From Prevotella sp. (lineage in GTDB: Bacteria > Bacteroidota > Bacteroidia > Bacteroidales > Bacteroidaceae): a stretch of DNA of 47,187 nt. The DNA is taken from contig JAFZSI010000001.1 of NCBI GenBank assembly GCA_017619445.1, positions 1 through 47,187 of the forward strand. The letters run 5' to 3'. Shown piece by piece: positions 1-7,552 of the stretch. A program made the position numbers and the translations under genes. The notes below the pieces were generated by a model. The model had not been told where the DNA came from. It saw nothing but the letters and a program-made list of their open reading frames with translations, and searched no databases. Within the stretch, counting starts at the first letter, position 1, and the number at the start of each line of letters is the position of its first letter.

Positions 1-775
1 AATTGAGATTTAATGGGATAAGGTCCGGACATTCCCATTGGATGCTTGGCCGTCCGGCCAGTTCCATGAAGAACGTACTCTCATGCGTCCAGCTCTTCAA
101 GTCGGGCGAGCTGTAAAGCTCCACGCCCATTTTCCAGCCCTTGGCCAGCGCCATAATCCATCGTTTCGTGTCCTCATGCCAGAACACTTTCGGGTCGCGC
201 AGGTTGTCGTCGTCGTTGCGGATAACAGGATTGCCTGTGTAGCGGGCAAACGACCGTCCGCCGTCGGTGCTGTAGGCCATGCTCTGCTGCTGCGCGCTGC
301 CTGCCGAGGTGTAGAGCGCCACTATAGCATTGGCTCCGAAGCCCGCGGTGTTGTTCCTGTCTATGACGGCAGAGCCCGAGAAGACGTCGCCCAGATCGTC
401 GCGCGTCAGCGCCACCCCCTGCTCCGTCCAGTGCACGAGGTCGGTGGATGTGGCGTGCCCCCATGACATATTGCCCCAGTCGTTGCCCTGCGGGTTGTAC
501 TGATAGAACAAGTGATAAATGCCATCCACATACACCATGCCGTTCGGGTCGTTCATCCAGTTCCTGGCAGGCGTGAAGTGAATCTGCGGGCGATATTGCT
601 CATTGTAGCCCGTGGAAGCTTGGGGCTCTTCGGGCGTTGTCGGCTCCTCGGTCTTTGGGTCGTCGATCAGCGGGTTATAGTCCTGCTTGGGATCGTCGCT
701 GGAGCAGGCGACAAAGGTAGCCGCCATCGCGACGGCTACCAATGTTGCACATAGGAAATTCACTGATTTCTTCAT
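1..775 (-). CDS. GH32 fructan hydrolase lipoprotein (3' end outside window)
   Basis: The first 258 codons of a glycoside hydrolase family 32 enzyme are present; the rest lies beyond the left edge. The start is the ATG at 775. A lipoprotein signal peptide ends in FVAC (Cys24) and is followed by SSDDPKQD, an acidic stretch like the surface-export signal of Bacteroidetes lipoproteins, so the enzyme is probably on the outer face of the outer membrane. Three GH32 signatures are visible: WMNDPNG (nucleophile Asp76), RDPK (Asp194, transition-state stabiliser) and WECPD (acid/base Glu248). GH32 enzymes hydrolyse beta-fructosyl bonds in levan, inulin or sucrose. It is the last visible gene of the susC-susD-DUF4960 series and probably shares its transcript. 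Whether it is endo- or exo-acting, and levan- or inulin-specific, cannot be told from this part. Confidence 0.95.
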   Translation of the reverse strand, partial: MKKSVNFLCATLVAVAMAATFVACSSDDPKQDYNPLIDDPKTEEPTTPEEPQASTGYNEQYRPQIHFTPARNWMNDPNGMVYVDGIYHLFYQYNPQGNDWGNMSWGHATSTDLVHWTEQGVALTRDDLGDVFSGSAVIDRNNTAGFGANAIVALYTSAGSAQQQSMAYSTDGGRSFARYTGNPVIRNDDDNLRDPKVFWHEDTKRWIMALAKGWKMGVELYSSPDLKSWTHESTFFMELAGRPSIQWECPDLIPLNLN

Positions 776-811
776 AATAATAACAAAACTAATGCTGGGG
801 AGCGATAAAAA

Positions 812-2338
812 CTATCGTGTTTTCAGATATTCCAGGGAGTTCTTGGCCAGTGTGAGCACGTTGTCCTGATAGATGTTGTTCTTCGGATGGGCACTCTTGT
901 CGGGTGTGCCGTCGGCATTCTTCATGGAGAACTCGCAGCCGCCGTTGCCGATGCAGAGCAGGGTGCCCTGGAACTCGGTGTTGCCCTGCTGGGCCTCCCA
1001 AACGTTCATCTGGCTGACCCACCATATCTGGCTGTCCCAGGTGCCGAGGGGATAGATGCCGTAGGTCTGGGTGAGCTGGGTGTAGCAGGCCTCCTCGCCA
1101 TTGCCGATGCCGGTGAGCAGCGAGGGCAGGTTGAAGTAGAGACAGTTGTGGTCTTCCGTCCAGCCCGGACCTTTGAAGGCGATGAGCTTGGTGTCGGCGG
1201 TTGTCTCCACCTCCAGGCCCTTGTAGATGGGGTGCGAGGAGTGGTCTTTCTTGAACTTGTGGTCGGGGTAGAGCTCGACGGCCATGCGCCAGACGTCGTT
1301 GTTGATGCCGCCGGGGCCGAAGCCGAAAGCGTGGTCGTTGCCCTTCATGTCGTCGAGGCTGAGGCGGCCCAGGTGGCCGGCATAGACAGTGGCATGGCTC
1401 CAGAGCAGGAGGCTGCCGCCGGCCTTGTACCAGTTGCGGATGACGGGCGTGGCGGCCTGCACGTTGGCGGGCATGTTCCACACGTCGGCCTCGCTAACGT
1501 TCTCAAGGTCGCGCAACCAGAAGAGCACGCGGAACGGCTCAATCACACTGCCGTCGGTAATGGTGGTGAAGGGCACGTACTGGGCGGTGGGATAGGTTTC
1601 GTGGAGCCAGAGCCATGCCGAAGCTTCGTCGTCGTCGCCGTTGGCAACCAGCTCTTCGGGCGTGGCGTAGATGCTCAGGAAGCCGATGGCCGTCTTACCG
1701 ATGCGGAGCGAGGAGCGGGTCGAGAGAGCGGTACCCTTGTCGTTGACAGCGGTGAGGGTGACTTCCCAAGTGTCGCCGGTCTGTACGTCGGGGATGGTAT
1801 AGCTCGTGGCGGTTCCTGCCAGCGTTTCGTTGATGGTCTGCTTGCCGTTGGTGGCGGAGAACTTGATGCTTGTGGCGTCGGCTGCGCGGTTCCACTCTAC
1901 GAGGGCATCGTAGCCGCCGGCCTTTTCCACCTGCGACATCTGCACGCCACTGATGCTGGTGGCTCCTTCGCGGGTATAGGTCTTGATGACACCGGTGGAG
2001 AGATACTCACCGTCGGTGAGCTTAAAGACATACTCGAAGGGCACGTTGGTGGGCACATCTTTATGGGTGAAGCTGTTGCCGCTGACGCGCTCACTGCTGG
2101 AGAGCGTGCCACTGCGGTAGATGGTGACGAGCATGTCGGCGTTCTGTGCGGGCCACGAGAGGATGTAATCATCGCCAGAGAGCTGGCCGGTGATTTGTGA
2201 GGCATCGGGGGCCTGCAGGTGCATCGCCTCGCGGTCGATGTCCTTGTCTTGGCAGGAGGTGAGAAGCCCCCCTCCAACTCCCCCGAGGGGGAGAGCAGTT
2301 ACCAAAGAGACTGCAAATCTGCTGATATTCTTTTTCAT
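812..2338 (-). CDS. DUF4960-type surface glycan-binding lipoprotein of fructan locus
   Basis: A 508-residue lipoprotein. The N-terminal half (about 35-215) looks like two immunoglobulin/fibronectin-type beta domains of the SusE kind. The C-terminal part (about 218-505) resembles DUF4960, with conserved segments LLLWSHATVYAGH and GTWDSQIWWVSQ. From memory, the protein in this position of the Bacteroides thetaiotaomicron levan locus is of this type and binds fructan at the cell surface; that role is inferred here. The lipobox is LLTSC (Cys29), followed by QDKDID. The signal peptide is odd: residues 14-27 (TALPLGGVGGGLLT) are encoded by a GC-rich palindromic repeat of a kind found elsewhere between genes here. 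It lies between susD and the GH32 gene with short gaps, so an operon is likely. Confidence 0.85.
   Translation of the reverse strand: MKKNISRFAVSLVTALPLGGVGGGLLTSCQDKDIDREAMHLQAPDASQITGQLSGDDYILSWPAQNADMLVTIYRSGTLSSSERVSGNSFTHKDVPTNVPFEYVFKLTDGEYLSTGVIKTYTREGATSISGVQMSQVEKAGGYDALVEWNRAADATSIKFSATNGKQTINETLAGTATSYTIPDVQTGDTWEVTLTAVNDKGTALSTRSSLRIGKTAIGFLSIYATPEELVANGDDDEASAWLWLHETYPTAQYVPFTTITDGSVIEPFRVLFWLRDLENVSEADVWNMPANVQAATPVIRNWYKAGGSLLLWSHATVYAGHLGRLSLDDMKGNDHAFGFGPGGINNDVWRMAVELYPDHKFKKDHSSHPIYKGLEVETTADTKLIAFKGPGWTEDHNCLYFNLPSLLTGIGNGEEACYTQLTQTYGIYPLGTWDSQIWWVSQMNVWEAQQGNTEFQGTLLCIGNGGCEFSMKNADGTPDKSAHPKNNIYQDNVLTLAKNSLEYLKTR
2262..2299. repeat. GC-rich palindromic repeat inside a signal peptide
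   Basis: The core AACTCCCCCGAGGGGGAGAG with the flank AAGCCCCCCTCC belongs to the same family as the intergenic copies at 2381, 18068, 30465 and 30670. Here it is read in frame as the hydrophobic, glycine-rich part of the DUF4960 lipoprotein signal peptide, just before the lipobox. Confidence 0.75.
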
Positions 2339-2380
2339 AATTATTATCTGATTAATATTCTGTATTTGCTTTTCTTTCTA

Positions 2381-2414
2381 TTCCCTCCCCTCGGGGAGGG
2401 TCAGGGAGGGGGCT
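2381..2414. repeat. GC-rich palindromic repeat directly after susD stop
   Basis: The hairpin CCCTCCCCTCGGGGAGGG is followed by a TCAGGGAGGGGGCTT tail and abuts the susD stop codon (2415-2417). It may act as a processing or stability hairpin between susD and the DUF4960 gene; there is no T-run, so a full terminator is unlikely. Confidence 0.7.
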
Positions 2415-4163
2415 TTAGTTATATCCTCGGTTTTGTGTATACAGTCCGGGCACATAGTAGAGCTGGATGTAGGGCAGAGGGAAGTACTCGTTCTTGGCGG
2501 GCGTGTAGTGGGCGTCCTTGTAGTACTGGGCGTAGGTCTGTCCGTCGTAGACGACGTCCTTCTCCTTCTCGAAGAACTTGTTGAGGGTTTGCGAGGCGAT
2601 GCCCCATCGGCGCAGGTCGAAGTAGCGGCCATTCTCCATGGCCAGCTCCAGGCGGCGCTCCCACTGCAGGCAGCGTCGAGCCTGCTCCTTGCTGGCGAAA
2701 TAGCTGGCGGGATAGAGGGCGATGTCGCATTGGTCGGCAGCGTATGCGATGTGCTTGGCAATGGAGTTCTTCGCACGCTGACGGATGTCGTTGATGATGG
2801 TGCGAGCTTCCTCCAACTGGTTGGTCTCGATGAGGGCCTCGGCACGCATAAGCATCACGTCGGTGTAGCGCAGCACGTAGTCGTTCATGGCAAAGGCCTG
2901 CCAGGGGTTGTCGAAGGTCTCACCCTTCGAGCGCTGCGGCACTTCCTTCAGCGAGGCGTAGTAGCCGTAGGTGTTGGGTGTGCGCGAGTTGTCCTTGGTC
3001 ATGGTGTACTCCACCTCATACTTATAGGGGAAGGTGGGCATGCCGACGGTGTGGAAGAGGCGCGGGTCCCATTTCTGTGCTGTGGGCACGCCGTTGACGG
3101 GATAGGCGATTTCGTTGTTGTAGTCATCGAACATGGGCAGGCCGTCGCGGGTCTTGAAGGCGTTGACGAGGTTCTGCGTGGGCTTGTGGAAGTCCCATCC
3201 GCACGACCACATCTGCCAGCAGCCGTTGAGCATGTTGCTCCAGTTGGCGCGGCCGTAGAGGGTGTTGTCGTCCTGATAGTCGCTATGCTGCACAGCGAAG
3301 ACGCTCTCCTTAGAGTTTTTGTACTCCGGCAGGAAGATGTCGCCAAAGTCCTCGAGGTAGCCGTACTGCGAGTTCTTTACGTCGTTGGTGTATTTCACGA
3401 CCTCCTGCATATACTGGTTGTTGATATGGCTGACTCCGGTCGAGGCCTCGTAGCCGTCGCCCCAGGCCATGGTGAGGTAGCACTTGGCCAGATAGGCCGC
3501 TGCGGCAATCTTGTTGGCGCGACCGCCCTCGCTCTGTTGTGCGGGCAGCACGTCGTAGGCGAACTTGAAGTCGGCCACAATCTTCTGCATCAGCTCCTCG
3601 TGGGAAAACTGGTTGTTGGGGGTCTGCTCCTCGGTGTGGTTCTTATATACTTCCTCGTCAACCCAGGGCACCTGATACCACATCTGCACCAGCTTGAAGT
3701 AGAAGTGGGCGCGGAGGAAGCGCACCTCGCCCTCGCGGATTCTGGTTTTTTCCTCGCCCAGCTTGGTGTTGCCATACTCGGCTAGCGAGACCAGCGCGCG
3801 GTTGCAGCGCGAGATGCTGCAGTAGAAATGATACCACTGCTCGTCCATGTGGTCGGGGGTGGAAGCGGTCAGCGTTGACCACACTTCCACGGGGTGGTAG
3901 TTGGTGTCGGTGGTGCCCGAGCCGCCCTTCATGGCATCGTCGGAGGATACGTCGCCGTAGGGCCAGAGGTTGAACGGATAGGTGTACCAGTCGTCGCCCA
4001 GCTTGGCATAAGCCGAGGTGACCATTTCGTCGGGTTGGCTCATGGCGAGGTCTTCGCTGATGACACCCTGAGGCTCAACGTCGATAAAGTCGTTGCAGGA
4101 AGCCAAACCACAGATTACACAGATTGCACAGATTGCGCAGATTGCTTTATATATTGCTTTCAT
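2415..4163 (-). CDS. SusD/RagB family fructan-binding outer-membrane lipoprotein
   Basis: A SusD-family protein of 582 residues from the chosen start (MKAIYK, ATG at 4163; an upstream ATG at 4175 adds MIID and is less likely). SusD proteins sit on top of the SusC channel and capture oligosaccharides. Typical features are the lipobox GLASC followed by NDFIDVEPQG, N-terminal TPR-like helices, and the C-terminal block where RRWG (ELAMENGRYFDLRRWG) and YFPLPYIQL match the family. Length is normal. The signal peptide core is a repeated AIC triplet (AICAICAICVIC), encoded by short DNA repeats of the CAGATTGCA type rather than a usual mixed hydrophobic stretch. It follows susC after a 103-bp gap that holds a hairpin element. 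Confidence 0.95.
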   Translation of the reverse strand: MKAIYKAICAICAICVICGLASCNDFIDVEPQGVISEDLAMSQPDEMVTSAYAKLGDDWYTYPFNLWPYGDVSSDDAMKGGSGTTDTNYHPVEVWSTLTASTPDHMDEQWYHFYCSISRCNRALVSLAEYGNTKLGEEKTRIREGEVRFLRAHFYFKLVQMWYQVPWVDEEVYKNHTEEQTPNNQFSHEELMQKIVADFKFAYDVLPAQQSEGGRANKIAAAAYLAKCYLTMAWGDGYEASTGVSHINNQYMQEVVKYTNDVKNSQYGYLEDFGDIFLPEYKNSKESVFAVQHSDYQDDNTLYGRANWSNMLNGCWQMWSCGWDFHKPTQNLVNAFKTRDGLPMFDDYNNEIAYPVNGVPTAQKWDPRLFHTVGMPTFPYKYEVEYTMTKDNSRTPNTYGYYASLKEVPQRSKGETFDNPWQAFAMNDYVLRYTDVMLMRAEALIETNQLEEARTIINDIRQRAKNSIAKHIAYAADQCDIALYPASYFASKEQARRCLQWERRLELAMENGRYFDLRRWGIASQTLNKFFEKEKDVVYDGQTYAQYYKDAHYTPAKNEYFPLPYIQLYYVPGLYTQNRGYN

Positions 4164-4190
4164 ATCAATTATCAATTTTCAATTATCTTA

Positions 4191-4258
4191 GTTGATTTTT
4201 GTTCGCGACTCGGCAAAGCTCAAACAAGTTTGGCTTTGCTCTCGCTGCTTCAAAAATT
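4191..4258. repeat. Hairpin repeat with conserved flanks (copy 1), susC-susD gap
   Basis: The left flank GTTGATTTTTGTTCGCGACT plus CGGC and the right flank CTCGCTGCTTCAAAAATT match a second copy at 16728-16790, while the central stem differs. Here the stem is AAAGCTCAAAC / GTTTGGCTTT. The flanks can also pair with each other (ATTTTTG / CAAAAAT). It lies between susC and susD and would be transcribed. Confidence 0.75.
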
Positions 4259-4266
4259 ATCAATTA

Positions 4267-7200
4267 TTAAAACGAGGTTTGAATTCCGAACGAGAAGCTT
4301 GTGCTGTTGGGATAGGCCCAATTGGGGTTCTCGGGGTCGCTGCAGGTGAGCGAACTGCCCTTCAGGGTGAGCAGGTTGTGGCCTGAGATATAGACGCGGG
4401 CACTGCTCATGTGCAGTTTTTTCAAGAGGTTGTCGGGCAGTTTGTAGCCAATCTGCACCTGGCGGAGCTTGGCGTAGGAGCCGTTCTCGACGAAGTAGGT
4501 GGAGGCGCGGTTTTCGTTGCCCACGTTGTTGGTGGTCAGTGCGGGGATGGTGCTGCCGGTGTTGGCTGTTGTCCAGGCATCGAGCATACGGTTGCCTTTG
4601 TTTGAGCCTGCGTCGGTGATGGAGTAGAAGTCGGTTTGGAACTTCTGGTTGTTGTAAACATCTTGGCCGGCGACGCCCTGCCAGAACATGGAGAAATCGA
4701 AGGCTTTGTAGCCCAGTTCGATGTTGAGGCCCCATGAGAAGTTGGGCACGGGATTGAAAATCCACGTCTGGTCTTGCTCGTTGATGAGGCCGTTGCCGTC
4801 GAGGTCGGCATAGCGTAGGCCGCCTACGCGGGCGTTCTCCTGACCGCTGGCCAGTACCTCGTCGCGGTTCTGGAACAGACCGTCAACGACGTAGCCGACG
4901 ATGGAGCCGTAGGGTTTGCGGGCTTCGACGAGATTCTGCTTGGCGGTGTGGACATAGCTGCCGGTGGTTGTCTCGGGCAGGTAGGTGACGCGCTGGCGGA
5001 AGAAGTCGAGGTTTCCGTTGATGTTGTAGCGCAGACCGTATTCGGTAGTGCCACGGTAGCCCAGGGCAAACTCCATACCCCAGTTGCGCAGGCTGGGTCC
5101 GTTGAGCCACGATGCGCCGCCCTCGCCCATGGAGCCGAGGTAGGCGGGGTTGATGAGCATGTCCTTGACGTTTTTGATATAGGCATCGACGGTGCCATAG
5201 ATGGAGCTGCCGAAGAGCGTGTAGTCGAGACCGATGTTGTACTGCTCGGTGGTTTCCCACTTGAGGTTGTTGTTTTGTGACTGAGTGGCGCGGAAGCCTG
5301 AGGGGAAGATGCCGCTGTACTGGAGTGCGAGGTCGTAGGCGGTTGACTCGTTGCGGCCGCCGCCGTAGGTAGCTGCATAGAGTCCGTAGCGGGCATAGTT
5401 GGAGATGGCCTGGTTGCCGGTCTCACCCCACGATGCACGGAGCTTCAGGTCGTTGATCCAATCCTGATGCAGATTCTCGGAGAGGCGGTAGCCCAGGGTG
5501 AAGGCAGGGAAGGTGCCGTAGCGGTTGTTCTGGCCAAAGCGGCTGGAGCCGTCGTGGCGGATGGTGAACGATGCGAGCACCAGGTCGCGCCAGTTGTAAT
5601 CGACCTTGCCGAAGAACGACACGAGGTTGTAGCCCTCGCGGATACCGCCGGCGCGCTGGGTGCCCGTGGCGGCATCGGGCCACATGTAGTTATAATTCTC
5701 CAGGGCATACATCTGTGCGTAGGCATTGGAGTGCTCGTCTATGTCGCGATGGAGCTCCATGCCTGCCAGTAGGATGAAGTTGTGGTCGGCTCCGATGTTG
5801 AAGTTGTAGTTGGCGGTGTTTGACCAGGTCCATTTCATCGAGGTCTTGGCCCCGAGGTTGGCAGACGGCGTGGAGTTGTTGACGACGTCGCTGTGCCAGG
5901 TGTAGGTTACGCTGTGGATGAACTCAGACCAGTAGTCGATGCCGAAGTTGGAGCGGAGTGTGAGCCCTTTGATGGGCTGTATGTTGACGTAAGCGTTGCC
6001 GAAGATGCGCCACATCTTCAGGCGGTTGTCGCGGTTGTGGTAGAGTTCGCGCAGGGGGTTCTGGCGGTCGCTCATGCCGCCCACGGGGCCTGAGAAGGTT
6101 TCGCCATCTTCTTCATATACAGGCAGTGTGGGTGCCATTTTGAGTGCGTTTTCCAGTGGCTGGCAGTCCACCTGGTTGCTGTAGGTGATGGTGGCATTCT
6201 CGCCGATGGTGACAATGCTGTTCACCTTGTAGCTGGTGTTGATGCGGCCGGAGAAACTCTCAAAGTCGGTGTATTTCAGGATGCCGTTGTTTTTCTTATA
6301 GCCGAAGGAGAAGAGTGCTGACGAACGGTCGGTGGCGTTTGAGATGCTGAGGTCGTAGCTCTGTGAGAAGCCGGTGCGAGATATTTCGTCGAGCCAGTCG
6401 GTATCGCTGTAGCGCATGGTGTGCTTGGCGTTCATGTAGCCGTCGTAGAGTCCGTTGACGGTGAACTGGCGCATCTGGCCGGTGGCGGGGTCGTAGGCCT
6501 GAATGGCTGTTCCTGCAGTGGCGTTGAGGGTCAGTCCGTAGTTGTTGGCATACTGCTCGGGGTCGAGCCCGTCGTTCATGGCAGCCTGTGCCATGGCGGT
6601 GGCATACTCGGCGGTGTTGGCCAGGCTCATCATGGTCTGCTTGTTGTAGAACTGGGCGGTGAGATTGGCGGAGAAATCGACTTTCACCTTTTCGCCTTTC
6701 TTGCCCGAGCGTGTGGTGATGATGATGACGCCATTGGCGGCACGGCTTCCGTAGATAGAGGCCGAGGCGGCATCCTTCAGCACCTGCATCGACTCGATGT
6801 CGTTCATGTTGAGCGTGTTGAGGTTGGTGGTGGTGGGCACGCCGTCGATGATGAAGAGCGGGTCTTGTGACGAGTTGAACGAGCCGCCGCCGCGGATGCG
6901 TACGGTGCCGGCGCCTACGGGTGAGCCGTTGGAGGTGATGGTCATGCCGGGCACCTTACCCTGCAGGGCACGCATGGGGTCGGTGTCGCTGGACGACTTC
7001 AGGTCGTCGGTCTTTACCACGGCCACCGAGCCGGTGAGGTCGGCCTTGCGCTGCGACTGGTAGCCGGTAACAACCACCTCGGCCAGTTCGCTGGCATTTT
7101 CTTTGAGTTGCACTTTCATGCCGTTGGTGGCAGGCATTTCTACGTTGTCGTAGCCGATGTAGCTAATGACAAGCGTTGTGCCGTCTGCAACCTTCAACTT

Positions 7201-7383
7201 GAAGTTGCCGTCGAAGTCGGTAATTGTGCCGTTGCTGGTGCCTTTCTCCTTGATGGTGGCACCGATAACACCTTCGCCGGTCTCATCGACAACACTGCCG
7301 GTAATCTCGGTTTGCGCGTACATTATGGTACTGGCAAAGATGAGCAGCGTGGTCAGTAGCATTCTGCTTAGTTTTTCTTTCAT
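4267..7383 (-). CDS. SusC/RagA family TonB-dependent fructan transporter
   Basis: A 1038-residue outer-membrane beta-barrel of the SusC family, which imports oligosaccharides with SusD using TonB energy. Visible parts in order: signal peptide ending in MYAQ, a carboxypeptidase-regulatory-like domain (TEITGSVVDETGEGVIGATI), a TonB-box region (AEVVVTGYQSQRKADLTGSV), the plug with DPLFIIDGVPT and the SusC hallmark SIYGSRAANGVI, a long barrel, and a terminal aromatic residue (IQTSF). The open frame extends upstream to an ATG at 7449, but a promoter -7 box lies at 7432-7439, so the start must be downstream; MKEKLS at 7383 is preferred, with MQMKEK at 7389 as alternative. It heads the susC-susD-DUF4960-GH32 operon, presumably induced by the regulator gene just upstream. 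Confidence 0.96.
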   Translation of the reverse strand: MKEKLSRMLLTTLLIFASTIMYAQTEITGSVVDETGEGVIGATIKEKGTSNGTITDFDGNFKLKVADGTTLVISYIGYDNVEMPATNGMKVQLKENASELAEVVVTGYQSQRKADLTGSVAVVKTDDLKSSSDTDPMRALQGKVPGMTITSNGSPVGAGTVRIRGGGSFNSSQDPLFIIDGVPTTTNLNTLNMNDIESMQVLKDAASASIYGSRAANGVIIITTRSGKKGEKVKVDFSANLTAQFYNKQTMMSLANTAEYATAMAQAAMNDGLDPEQYANNYGLTLNATAGTAIQAYDPATGQMRQFTVNGLYDGYMNAKHTMRYSDTDWLDEISRTGFSQSYDLSISNATDRSSALFSFGYKKNNGILKYTDFESFSGRINTSYKVNSIVTIGENATITYSNQVDCQPLENALKMAPTLPVYEEDGETFSGPVGGMSDRQNPLRELYHNRDNRLKMWRIFGNAYVNIQPIKGLTLRSNFGIDYWSEFIHSVTYTWHSDVVNNSTPSANLGAKTSMKWTWSNTANYNFNIGADHNFILLAGMELHRDIDEHSNAYAQMYALENYNYMWPDAATGTQRAGGIREGYNLVSFFGKVDYNWRDLVLASFTIRHDGSSRFGQNNRYGTFPAFTLGYRLSENLHQDWINDLKLRASWGETGNQAISNYARYGLYAATYGGGRNESTAYDLALQYSGIFPSGFRATQSQNNNLKWETTEQYNIGLDYTLFGSSIYGTVDAYIKNVKDMLINPAYLGSMGEGGASWLNGPSLRNWGMEFALGYRGTTEYGLRYNINGNLDFFRQRVTYLPETTTGSYVHTAKQNLVEARKPYGSIVGYVVDGLFQNRDEVLASGQENARVGGLRYADLDGNGLINEQDQTWIFNPVPNFSWGLNIELGYKAFDFSMFWQGVAGQDVYNNQKFQTDFYSITDAGSNKGNRMLDAWTTANTGSTIPALTTNNVGNENRASTYFVENGSYAKLRQVQIGYKLPDNLLKKLHMSSARVYISGHNLLTLKGSSLTCSDPENPNWAYPNSTSFSFGIQTSF

Positions 7384-7431
7384 TTGCATTTTGATTTTAG
7401 TTAATACTGTTTGTTTCACAATTTTCTGACG

Positions 7432-7439
7432 CAAAAGTA
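7432..7439 (-). promoter_or_regulatory. Predicted -7 box of the susC operon
   Basis: On the minus strand this reads TACTTTTG followed by C, a match to the Bacteroidetes -7 consensus TAnnTTTG. It lies about 50 bp upstream of the chosen susC start and inside the longer open frame, which supports the shorter protein. Confidence 0.65.
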
Positions 7440-7552
7440 GTAACTGCATTGTTTATTGTATAAAAGAAATCGTTCATCCCATCTAAAATATGTTGCAATG
7501 TAACAATTTTGCGATGGAATGAACGATTATTCTCAGCCAGTGGGTATTCTTG

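Noticed and set aside
887-2200. Long plus-strand open frame (437 codons) opposite the DUF4960 gene
   Set aside because: It is antisense to a well-supported gene, has no family-like segments, and its length follows from the high GC of third positions on the real strand.
2433-3785. Long plus-strand open frame (450 codons) opposite susD
   Set aside because: A Val/Leu/Gly-rich composition and no start signal; mirror of the susD codons.
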